From: Ceratopteris richardii
Taxonomy: Eukaryota > Streptophyta > Polypodiopsida > Polypodiales > Pteridaceae
Reading direction: 5' to 3'
DNA: 64,000 nt
Assembly (NCBI GenBank): GCA_020310875.1
Contig: CM035439.1
Location: 136,839,929 to 136,903,928 of the forward strand
The translations under genes and the position numbers were made by a program. The notes under the pieces are model-generated. The model did no database searches. It was not told the origin of the DNA and was given only the letters and a program-made list of their open reading frames with translations. Position 1 is the first letter of the stretch. The number at the start of each line of letters is the position of its first letter. This document shows, one piece after another, positions 11,199 to 21,075 of this stretch.

Positions 11199-14100
11199 AT
11201 GGAGCACAGAGGTCAGCATACCAGCAAGCCAAGTCTGATGGAGAAGAAGAATGTTGGCAAAAGTACCAAGAGGTAGACAAAATCATAACATAAATAAAGA
11301 TTCCAAAAAGATTCCCTCTGTATGTCTGTGTAAATATCTGATTTCTAGGTATTTATTTTTCTTACCTCTAGAAATATGGATCCAAAGCATGTACAGGTCG
11401 ATGCCTGGCATCGACTTTAAGGTGTAAGTCGATGCCAGGCATCGACTTAGGATTGCAAGTCGATGCCAGGCATCGACTTGCAGGAGCAAGTCGATGCCAG
11501 GCATCGACTCGTGGGTGCAAGTCGATGCCTGGCATCGACTTGCAGCCCCAAGTCGATGCCTGGCATCGACTTGCAGGTGCAAGTCGATGCCAGGCATCGA
11601 CTTGTCGGTGCAAGTCGATGCCAGGCATCGACTTGTCGGTGCAAGTCGATGCCTGGCATCGACTTTCAGCCCCAAGTCGATGCCAGGCATCGACTTGGGC
11701 CCAAAAAATGATGCCAAGCATCGACTTGCCGACATCAACATGCACTGAAAAGTCGATGCCAGGCATCGACTTTTGGGTGCAAAGTCGATGCTTGGCATCG
11801 GCTTTTGGGCCCAAGTCGATGCTTGGCATCGACTTTTGTGCCCAAGTCGATGCCAGGCATCGACTTTGTGTGCAAGTCGATGCCACGCATCGACTTGAGG
11901 GTAAAAGTCGATGCCAGGCATCGACTTGGCCCAAAAGTCGATGCCAGGCATCGACTTGGCCCAAAAGTCGATGCCAGGCATCGACTTGGCCCAAAAGTCG
12001 ATGCCAGGCATCCACTTGGGCCCAAAAGTGGATGCCAAGCATCGACTCTTGCACCCCCAACTCGATGCCTGGCATCGACTTTCACCCTCAAGTCGATGCC
12101 TGGCATCGACTTAGGCACAAAAGTCGATGCCAAGCATCGACTTGGGCCCAAAAGCCGATGCCTGGCATCGACCTGAAGCTCAAAATCGATGCCTTGCATG
12201 GACTTGGGCCTTTGAAACCACATTTACATTTGATCTGATATTTCCAATTGCCTTCAGGGATGCGGAGTACAAGGATGAAAGGCCCATCAAGAAGCTCAGA
12301 GTCACCATGGGCTCTGCTGACCAGCAACGTGACAAAGGCAGTGGTCACCAAGCAAAGCCAAAGAAAATTATTGCACCATTATCCTCTGAGAAGGCCAGCA
12401 ACCCACTAGGAATATCCTCAGGTGGACAGAGTAGCATAAAAATTCCTGTGGAGGATCCAAATATGAAGGAAAGGTCTAGGGAGACCGAGGTCATGAGGAC
12501 AGATCGTCCACGTCGGGACATGACAAATCTCGAATGGTGCCTTCAGTACGTTGAAGAGAAGAATGCAGTCCTCCTTGTGTTCGCAGGGGCCTATGGCAGA
12601 GGAAAGATCACGACAACACAAGGTTTTCAGTATGGACTTGTTTACAAATTGGATTATGAAGATGAAGATTCTGACAACCTGCTTTTCTTGGTGGAGACAT
12701 CGAAAGGATTAAGAAATGTCATATGCAAGATGGATTTCTTGTGCCCAGAGTGCTGTGTTCCAGAAGAGCTAGCTCAGATATGCAGAGACTCAGTGAATTT
12801 CATCAAGGACCTGATGCCATGGATACAGGGCAATATCATGCCAACACAGCACAAGAAGACGACCCCTGTAAAGGCAAGGGGTAAGCAGAGTGTGCAGAAA
12901 AAGCCCCAAAAGAAAAGGAAGATAATTGCAGAAGAGGACTTTTCTGACTCAAGCTCTAGCTCTGGGGACATAATTGTTGCACCTGGTGGAGAGCTTGCAT
13001 CTGGTGTGCTTGGCACTGAGCAGAATAAGATGAGGGAGGACATAGCTAGAAGAAAAGTTGTGAAGAAGGGGCAGTTGTTCCACCTGCCTATTAATATTAT
13101 CCACAGGCCACCAGTGGATCCAGTCACAGGGAGGAGGCCCCTTGAGATCAGGGAGCCACATAATTTGCATGTCCAGAATCTTAAGAAGAAAATGAAAATA
13201 AATCCTCATGCTATTGTTGTGCCATTCCTTGTCATGGTGGATCCAAATGAGTGCAGCTGTGTGGAGGATTTCAATGAGGGTTTGTTTGAGGATTACACTT
13301 ATTATGTGATTGGAGGTTCACACTCTGCAGAGGCTCGTAGACAGTTAGTGAAGGAGCACCCTACTACATTTTTCTTTAGGTATGCAGAGTGTAAGATATA
13401 TGCTGGTCTTACAACTGAGGAAGCCAAGCTTCTTGCTTGGGATCACAACAACGACAATGACTACAGGCAGAAAATGTCCTCCATAGAGAGAATTCGGTTC
13501 TTCCACCATGAATACGAAGATTGTCTTGTGAAGGAAGCTGGGAGAATACATCCCAATCTACGAAAGCAATGCCTTATTGAGGTTGGAATTGCATTGGATG
13601 AGAATAGAAAGTCAGATGCTTTGAGGAAATATGATCCATGGTTTCAACTGGCATTCAGATCAGGTGAGATCTGGGATCTTCAGGATAGAATTTTCACAAT
13701 GTGGGAGCACAAGGAGGTCAAGGGCCAGAAGCAACGAAAGTCGAGGCCAGACCCACAAATTGATCTGAGGGGAAAGGGAAGGAAAGTTGACCTTTCAATT
13801 GAAGAGGCTCCTGAGGACATGAAGCTGACCCCATGGAGGGCCCTTCAAGGAATCAAGGATGATACATTGATCATATCAACTTTGTCAAGGGTAATCTCGA
13901 AGGAGTTAAGCCTTGAGGAGATGGTGACTGAGCTCAATAAGTATGTATGTTATTCTCAGATCCTTTTTCCCTCCTCCCATGCTTCTTGTCTAACCTAGTC
14001 TCTTTTATATTTATGTGTCTATAGTCATGAAGTGTACATGAAGATTCAGGAGGTGATGATGAAGAGGCTGGGTTGCTTTTCTTGGACAGAGGTCCAAGCA

Positions 14101-15799
14101 GACTATCCAACCACATCATCCTACAAAGCCTTATCAGAATATTTCATCCTGTTTCGTGATTGGGTAGATTCTCTTATCAAAATATTTCATACTAAACAAT
14201 TTGATGCATTGCATGGCATCAACATGGGTGCATAAGTCAATGCCTGGCATCGACTTGGGGGCATAAGTCGATGCCTGGCATCGACTTGCAGCATAAGTCG
14301 ATGCCTGGCATCGACTTGGGGGCATAAGTCGGTGCCTGGCATCGACTTGCAGCATAAGTCGATGCCTGGCATCGACCTGCAACAAAAGTCGATGTCTGGC
14401 ATCGACCTCGTGGCAAAGTCGATGCCAAGCATCGACTTAGGTCCCTAGGTCGATGCCAAGCATCGATTTTCAGTAGAAGGTCGATGCCTAGCATCTACCC
14501 CAACAAGAAATCGATGCCATACATCCGTTCTTTATGTTCTGTTTGCTGTACTGAAGAGCTCTTCTAATTGTTTTTCCAATTTGTTCTGCAGAAACCAAGG
14601 AAAAGTAAGTCTACAGAGGTACTAGATGATTGCCCCCCTGCATTCCTTGCTCACATTCAAAGAGCAAGGCATGAGAAATCTAGACTGAAAGCGAAGGAGA
14701 TGGATTTTGATGATGAACCCGACCTTAAATGTTTCTCCAATCCCTAGACCCCCTTAGGCCTGTATATTACAATGTGTTCTGTAGTGATGTAAATAATATT
14801 TGTTTTGTTGTGCCTAGAAAACATTTCTCCCTTCTCATAGCAGACATACCCTATGGATTTAGGATGTTAGGATCAGTTAATGATGATGAACCCTTCAAAC
14901 ACCCTCAGATTCGGAAGATGGTCACTGATTTTGCAGAGTTGACTATGTCTCCTCTTTGGAGGATAGTAATTTTCCATAGCAGAGACCCGTCTTTCTCTGT
15001 TTCAACTGCTCTGAAGGCAAGATGTCATGCTGTGGAGTGCCTCACTTGGTAAATAATCTTCTTTCTATCTCCATGGCTTTAATGATGCCCTATGTGACTC
15101 ATAGTTCTTTTTTGCAGGGTGAAGACAAACGTAAATCACACTCCTTTGCATCGGTTTGTGAGTGCCACTGAATGCATTACAGTGGGCTATTATGATGAAG
15201 TAAGCAAAAGGAGAGTCAGGGAGCATTGCAATGAGAATGGGATCTCAAATGTGCTCATGTTCCCAGCCGTTACCAAGAAACTTCGTCATGTAGCTGGGGA
15301 CATGACATTGGTTAACCCTTATCAGAAGCCACAAAAACTCATAATGAGATTGCTTCAGCTATTTTCCAATGATGATGACTGGGTCCTAGACCTTTTTTCG
15401 GGCACAGGTAATTTCAATTTTCACAATTTTCATTAGTCATTGTTGATTGAAGCCTCTAAGAGGTTTTCTACTGTTTCAGGAACGACTCTGGCTTGCTCCT
15501 TAAAAATGTTCAGGCACTGCATAGCTGTGGAGAAGGATGATGCTCAAGTGAGCTTCATTAGAATGAGAATCAATGGGCTGAATGAATGCCCAGATGAAGA
15601 CCAAGAGGTTGGAAGGAAGCACATTGCAGATACGGAGAGATTCCAACCAGCTTCAAGGGAGCCTGTTCCCCCACTTGCAGATGAACCTGGGGACATGGCT
15701 GACCTTGAAGAGCCAATCTTGGAGCAAGAGAGGCAAGATAGGTGTTCTAATGTGCCAGAGGATACCAATACCCTTGAGCCTGAGAAAAGATATGATTAG
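11199..15799 (+). CDS. ParB-like domain / beta-class amino-DNA methyltransferase fusion, six exons
   Basis: Proposed exons: 11199-11272, 12258-13940, 14025-14163, 14592-15048, 15118-15407, 15480-15799. All introns are GT-AG with pyrimidine-rich acceptors, and the phases agree if one base is missing in exon 4 (near 14735-14750, where the frame slips by one). Product ~987 aa. Residues ~95-190 are a conserved-looking region of unknown type, followed by an NLS-like KKPQKKRKI near 239. Residues ~320-440 are ParB-like: HNLHVQNLKKKMKINP, then VIGGSHSAEARRQL matching the ParB GERR box, then AKLLAWDHNNDND matching the following helix. Residues ~700-920 are an N6-adenine/N4-cytosine methyltransferase of permuted order: catalytic ADIPYG (DPPY-type, with Ile at position two), then NPYQKPQKLI, then the AdoMet-binding DLFSGTGTT near 876-884. 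ParB-methyltransferase fusions are known in bacteria and phages; this order (catalytic motif before FxGxG) is the beta class. An in-exon ATG at 12307 is an alternative start. Likely role, inferred: methylating transposon or target DNA in the nucleus. Confidence 0.8.
11396..12206. repeat. Palindrome array 1 (intron 1 of the methyltransferase gene)
   Basis: About 26 copies of a ~23-bp near-perfect palindrome with core GTCGATGCCWGGCATCGAC, separated by ~8-bp variable spacers (GGTGCA- or GGGCCCAA-like). The period is 30-32 bp. The array fills most of intron 1 (11273-12257). The centre W is A or T in different copies. Several copies near the 3' end carry single changes. Because the palindrome reads alike on both strands, it creates long spurious open frames. 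Confidence 0.95.
14205..14531. repeat. Palindrome array 2 (intron 3 of the methyltransferase gene)
   Basis: Ten to eleven copies of the same palindrome with the same ~31-bp period, inside intron 3 (14164-14591). Most have T at the centre, and the copies decay toward the 3' side. Exon 3 between the two arrays is free of the repeat. Confidence 0.93.
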
Positions 15800-16441
15800 C
15801 TTCTATTGTAGATTCACATAACTCTTGTAAAACACATGAAATGTAAAAGATCATTTTAATGGAAATATAATTTGGAGTTCTGCTTCCACTTGGTGTTCAA
15901 CTTGATTTATCTTGAGCATTTCTCTGATCATGTGTGAATGTTTCTTAGTATAATTTTGTTGAATATTATCTTCTCTTGGGAATGCTTTTGTGAAGTGTAT
16001 TTCATATTCTGTTAATATGGCCAGGCATTCAATGGGGATCTTAACCATACAAAGGGGATGATCTTAATTGCCTTGTTAAAATGCTCTGATTTTTACAACA
16101 CATGTACTCTAATTTTCGAGTAACTTTTGATTAGCTATCTTCTGTGCTTGTTGAGGTTATAGATGTAATGAAGGAGCTTCGCGAATTCTTACATGTACCT
16201 TTTCAACTCTAATCTATTGTCCAAGATCATGATGTGGGATTCTTGGTCATGCTCAACAACTAGTTTTCATGGCAGCAAGAATTTTAGTATATCTATCTTG
16301 ACTACTTGGGATATGAGATCAAGCTTCTAAAGACAATATTTACAAGCAAGACTCGTGATGCTTTCTAGATATTGTAAAATGCCCACTTTTTTGCTTCATA
16401 TAATGGTATTTAGGGAAAAAGAAAAAGAGAACATGTCTTTC
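15800..16441. other. 3' flank of the methyltransferase gene to the right end of H
   Basis: AT-rich, no convincing coding frame. No canonical AATAAA was seen just after the stop, although AT-rich near-upstream elements are present at 15830-15870. No repeat matching the left subterminal units was seen. Confidence 0.5.
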
Positions 16442-16466
16442 TTCTCCTTTGTTGTGACTCAGTGTT
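16442..16466 (-). repeat. Right terminal inverted repeat of H
   Basis: The reverse complement begins AACACTGAGTCACAACAAA. It is followed by AATT (16467-16470). GAGTC and AACAAA are conserved at both ends, with mismatches in between. Confidence 0.78.
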
Positions 16467-16470
16467 AATT

Positions 16471-18547
16471 GCTTCTCAACCTCCTCATGCTGAGAAACAC
16501 TAAGCCTATAAGGTGGTCTACAAATAGGGTTAGTGTTAGTAACAACCTCTATGGCATGGTCAATGTCCCCTCTCTCAGGTGGTAGCCCTCTAGGTAAGTC
16601 AGTGGGAAAAACATCTCTATACTCAAACATAAGATCCTTAAAACTTTTAACTACACACTCTTGCAAAAAAGAATAGTAGAAAGTCCTGTTCATATTTACA
16701 TTCAAAGCATGAAAATATACATCAGATGAGCTGTCTGTACAATGCTCCATATCATGACTATACAATAAAAACATATCCTGTACATGCTGTGAACAACAGA
16801 GACTATACAACTCTAATGATGAGATGAGAGGTGCACTAGGTACATCTCTCTCTCCCTGAATATAAACTTTACTTCCATTCTTTTCAAACTCGAGTGTGTT
16901 ATTTTGATACCTGCGTTTAAGTGTATCTCCCAACCCCCATAGCCACTCTCTTCCTAAGACTAGATCTGTCCTCTCCATGTTCATAATTTGGAAGTCCATA
17001 TGATCTGTATAATCCTGCATCTTGACTTCCAAATTGGATACCATAGTATCCCATATTCTTTTATCTTGCCCTTGCATCATAGATACAATGTATTTATGTG
17101 CACTAGGCTGCTGGGGAATCTTCAATTTCTTGACCAAAGCATAGTTTATGAAGTTATGAGTGGCAGAGTCATCTATCATGACTCGCACCCTGGTCCCGTA
17201 TACACTACCATGTAGCTTGACCAAGTCATGTGGTCCAAACTGCGGTGACCACAATGACTGAGTCAAACAACACGTGTGCTCTATATCCTCGTGCATCACC
17301 TCCACTCCCTTGCAGCTAGAGCTACCATGAATGGGAAGGGTCTGCACTAGGTGGACCGCCTTTTTGCCCCTTTCAAGAGCCGTACTAGACTCTGGTCCTT
17401 TCTTCTTTTCTTCCCCCTTCTTGAGTGGACATTTCCACTGTGAATGACTAGGGCATAGGCACCTAAAACACAGGTTCTCTCTTTTGGCCTTCTCAAACTG
17501 GTCTGTGGATAGCTTAGGCCCTTGTGATCTTTGTTTTTTAATGAAAACCTTGTTTTTCCCAAAAGGCAACTTTTCTTAAATTTAGTGGTGCTAAGAGGTT
17601 TAAGGGGCTGATCCGTCTCCATAGGAGTATACTGAGGACGGTTATGGTCCTCATATATCTCTGCATATTTGATCGCCTCCTCAAACGTCTTAGGCGCATT
17701 CCTCCTGACTTCCCTCTTTATGGCTTTATCCAAGCCCCTAACAAACCCTCTGGTCTTCTGAAAATCATCTAGACCCTTAAGCTTCAAGGTGATCTCTCTA
17801 TAGTGGGATAGATAAACTGAAAGAGGCCTGCCTCTTTGAGTAATCCTATCCCACTCATCCCAATTCCTCTCCTCTTCATTTTCAGGAAAACTCTTTTAGG
17901 AAAAGAGTCTCAAACTGAGTCCAGTCACTAGGGATAGAGTTCGCCTCCTTAAGACTCATCCACCACTTATAAGCACGCGGGCCGAGGGAGAGACTCGCCT
18001 CTAGCACACGATACTCAGGTGGGGTGCCCTTCATGTGATGCAAATCATGCCACTTTTGTAAAAAAGTGTAGATTGCATCCTTATTCCTGTCTCGGTCATC
18101 CCCCGTGAAGGTAGGTGGCTTCAAGTCTTTCAGGAGGGGAGGTTCCCTAGAGCTCTCTCCTTTATGCTTACTAGGAAGAGAGGTCTCTTTCCTAGTAATC
18201 TCTAGAGGAATGGTAGGAGTGTCTCTTTCCTTCCTAGCTAGGAAAGAGGTGACACTAGTCTCAAGGGAGATCATTTGAGACTTAAGCTGCTGTATAAGAG
18301 ATGTAATGCTACCCAAATCTTTCTCTAATTTAAGGGTTTGCTCTTTCAAATCAATGAATTGGTCACGAGTGACAAATTCATCTATAAGCTCTTCATAAGT
18401 ATACTCTTGTTGTGAAGGCTCTTTTTCTTCTACATTCTCTTCTATTTCTTGTCCTAACTCTACTTCCTCCATCCTAGCATCAGGATCCTCTAGTTGCTCT
18501 CTAGGTGGAGAAGTGGTCTCAACTACTTGTTTGCCTTTAGTTTCCAT
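16471..18547 (-). pseudogene. Chromovirus C gag, protease and start of RT
   Basis: Minus strand from ATG at 18547. It contains a coiled-coil-rich N-terminus, a gag core (PPTFTGDDRDRNKDAIYTFL ... WWMSLKEA), a zinc knuckle (CFRCLCPSHSQWKC near 17450), a retropepsin region (VMIDDSATHNFINYALV near 17150, then LVLGREWLWG) and the pre-RT linker (DLPRGLPPERGDIDHAIE). The rest of pol lies beyond transposon H at 6720 and below. A few frame breaks are present. Confidence 0.88.
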
Positions 18548-19414
18548 GTTTAAGTACCCTTCCCCCGTTTGCTAACTAGAGTATATGAGAATGAATGGAA
18601 GTAGAGTTTAAATATGCAAGAAGAAGAGAAATATAACACAAGAGCACTTCCCTGATACAAAGTAGAGTTGCGGAAGCGTAATCCAAGTGGTCTTTGATGC
18701 TTCAAGCCGCTGATTTTGATTCCTCGCCAGTCCCGAAAGAAAATTGGAAATGTCCGCTTGGTCCGGGGAGGTTCTAGACACCATAAACCATCCAAAACAA
18801 CACCAAAAGTGTGTAGAAAAAGCCTCAAACGGGCAAACAGAGTGCAACTGAATAATTTCAGAGATATTCCAATCCTCGCCAGTCCAAAAATTGTTGCCCA
18901 GCACCTGCACTTCAAAAATTTGAGACTATCCCAAGTGAAAAAATTGGATTTGGAGTCCGGACGATGAAAAACTAGGCCCGGGAGTGGCCGCCTAGTTCCT
19001 GCTGAAGTGCTGCAAAGAGATTTTGATGGGGCAAATCTCGTCCAAATCCAGCACCGATAGTCTCTGAGCGAAGTTCAAAAACGTAGCTTCGAAACGTGAC
19101 CAAGATTTGTGAAATCCGATATGGTATGAAGAAGATATGGTGCGGAGAAGTCGGGTATGTCACCGATGGGAGGTAAAATGGTAACCTTCTTGAAGTAGAG
19201 ACTTTGAAGAGCTCCAAACTGAAGGACTGAAGCTTTTCAATGAAAATCCAATACCCAAAACCCTTCTCCACAGCCCGTATTACATATGTGGATCCTCATT
19301 TAGCCAATATCTTGATCCATGACATCATCTTCATGCTCCAAAGTTTATTTAAAAAACTCGAATTTTTTCAACTACAAGTGGAAACCTCTGTTCCTTCGAA
19401 AAAGAATGGAGATA
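18548..19414 (-). other. Chromovirus C leader (gag-proximal part)
   Basis: Noncoding stretch between C's gag start and the insertion point of element D. No credible coding frame. The remaining leader is at 36431-36720 on the other side of D. Confidence 0.7.
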
Positions 19415-19419
19415 CCTGT

Positions 19420-20134
19420 TGTTGGCAGTAGCCTTGGTACACCAGGACGTACAAGACATGAAAGTCAAAGAAGGGAGTCAGAGCGAAGGGACAGCACAAG
19501 CAAACAGGGCAGTCAAAGAAGATCTGGCAAGTAGGCCAATATTTTTTCACGACATTAATGCAAATCAAAGAGATAGACATGCAGGGAGGAAGAGCAAGTA
19601 GGGAGCTCGAAGATATGTATGGCAGAGCACTAGAAGAAATTCCTACAACAACAGTGATTTTTATCACTAACAATCATTGTAAAATATCATTTCATCTTTT
19701 TTTAGCTCCATTTTGTGCAAGCCAAGGAGTCCTTGAGCTTGAGGAGCCTTAGAAGTAGTTGCGTACCAATTTTCGTATTTTTTAGATCTCGTTTGAGCCC
19801 CCAAATAAGCCCTGGAACCTAATTTTTAACTAGGCCGGACACTAGGTCTGGACAGGGCCAAAACCTAGTCAAAAACTATAAAAAGAGCTAGAGAGCTCAT
19901 TTTTGAGGTTAGATTGTAATTGAAACAAACTTGTAAGAGCTTTTGAAAGTAATCTAAAGAACTCCATTGATTCTCTCTTTGTCTTGCCGTGTGTGCGCGT
20001 GTGTGTGTATGTGTGTGCATGCTTGTGTGCTTCTCACTCTCGCACTTGTGCCGCCACTTGCTCGAGGTCTTCATACCATCCTCACGTCTTCCCGGATTGA
20101 CATTAAAGGAGGTGCTACTCATCACTGAGCTACA
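19420..20134 (+). repeat. 5' LTR of D
   Basis: 715 bp, TGTTGGCAGTAGCC ... CTGAGCTACA. TATA box TATAAAAAG at 19877. A (GT)n/(GC)n microsatellite near 19988-20030 lies in the likely R/U5 region. Confidence 0.95.
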
Positions 20135-20142
20135 CCAAATTT

Positions 20143-20162
20143 TGGCGCCGTTGCCGGGGATC
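20143..20162 (+). other. Primer-binding site, tRNA-Asp
   Basis: TGGCGCCGTTGCCGGGGATC, the primer sequence typical of Athila-lineage elements, eight bases inside the 5' LTR. Confidence 0.9.
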
Positions 20163-20518
20163 GAGCTTTGAGGACGAGCGTGTGATGGTAAGACGTAGAG
20201 TTGACGCGTTGGAGTTGTAGGTATTTTCTTCACTCTCATCGATTTTCTTTTACTTTCTTCACCATCTTCATCACCATCATCATCATCACCATCTTCCACC
20301 TCCATCTCCATCATTGCGAAATTTTCAGTTTTTGACCATATCCCCATCTCCACCTCATTTCCCTCATTTCACTTGTGAGAGAGAGCGAGAGAGCGAATTT
20401 GCATGTGCTGTTTTTTGCATGTTTTGTGAGTATTCTGCAGGTACAGGCCGCATCATCATCCCCAGCACTCTGCGCAGGTACGGAATTCTGAGTAACTGTC
20501 TGTGTGTCGCCGAGCTCT

Positions 20519-21075
20519 GTCAATCGCGACCGACAGAAAAATTGCTCTAATTGCTAAACAAAGTGCATATCCATGACCTACAGGCCTAGAGCTTCCCAAA
20601 AATGTGTTTAGTTTTTTGAAATTCCACAGATTTCTGTCAATCGCGATCGCTCTGTCAATCGCGATCGACAAACCACGACGGACAGACCTGTCAATCGCGA
20701 TCGACACGTCAATCGCGACCGACAGCCCACGACGGCTCTGTCAATCGCGACCGACAGAGTCAACGACCGATTGACCACGACCGACTGACCATACGCGTGA
20801 CACGTGTCAATCGCGATCGAGCCATCAATCGCGATCGACTCATCAATCGCGATCGACACGGTCAACGACTGTTTGACCACGATCGACAGACCCTCGCGAC
20901 CGACCTGTCAATCGCGATCGACTCATCAATCGCGACCGACAGAGTCAACGACGCTTTGACCACGATTGATTGACTTTTCGGCCACGTGTCAATCGCGACT
21001 GACAGCCACGACGGACCTGTCAATCGCGATCGACACGTCGATCGCGACTGACCTGTCAATCGCGACCGACAGACT
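20519..21075. repeat. Leader palindrome array of D
   Basis: One isolated copy at 20519-20536, then about fourteen copies between 20636 and 21075 of GTCRATCGCGAYYGAC with irregular spacers such as CACGACGG and GTCAACGAC. They lie between the primer-binding site and gag. Element B has the same layout. Confidence 0.92.

Larger units (their letters stand above)
6725..16466. mobile_element. DNA transposon H (Sola-like) carrying a ParB-like/DNA methyltransferase gene
   Basis: Seen: a 9742-bp unit interrupting the RT of chromovirus C. Its ends form imperfect inverted repeats (left AACAGCGAGTCGTAACAAA, right AACACTGAGTCACAACAAA, about 20 of 25 positions alike). They are flanked by AATT at 6721-6724 and 16467-16470. 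Because flank and end together read AATTAA/TTAATT, a TTAA duplication (unit 6727-16464) fits equally well. Inside are a minus-strand transposase gene and a plus-strand ParB-like/methyltransferase gene, with intronic palindrome arrays, a subterminal hairpin and tandem repeats. Sola-superfamily elements make 4-bp duplications, one group favouring TTAA. That and the transposase motifs make Sola the best guess, not a firm call. It is younger than C, which is itself young. Confidence 0.82.

Noticed and set aside
11396-12206. CRISPR array
   Set aside because: Spacers are only ~8 bp and mostly recurring words, repeats are fully palindromic, and there is no cas gene. The setting is a plant transposon intron.
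11283-12238. Long open frames with repeated MPGID / DARHRL motifs on both strands
   Set aside because: They come from the palindromic ~31-bp intronic repeats, which lack stops and read alike on both strands. They lie between a good donor and a good acceptor and have no start context or conservation of a protein.
12127-13998. Host gene unrelated to the transposon
   Set aside because: The whole gene, including its promoter-like region and last exon, lies between the terminal repeats and the target duplication of H.
6725-16466. piggyBac element, because of the possible TTAA duplication
   Set aside because: Ends do not start with the usual CCC-type piggyBac termini, and the transposase motifs (DGMDQ, LDNTPRENKN, GHTHDHID) do not look like piggyBac.
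18550-19271. Small overlapping frames in the chromovirus C leader as genes
   Set aside because: No conserved motif or consistent start; they lie in the untranslated leader.
20519-21075. CRISPR-like or satellite array in the D leader
   Set aside because: Spacing is irregular, repeats are short palindromes, and the same layout is inherited in element B. It is part of the retroelement leader.
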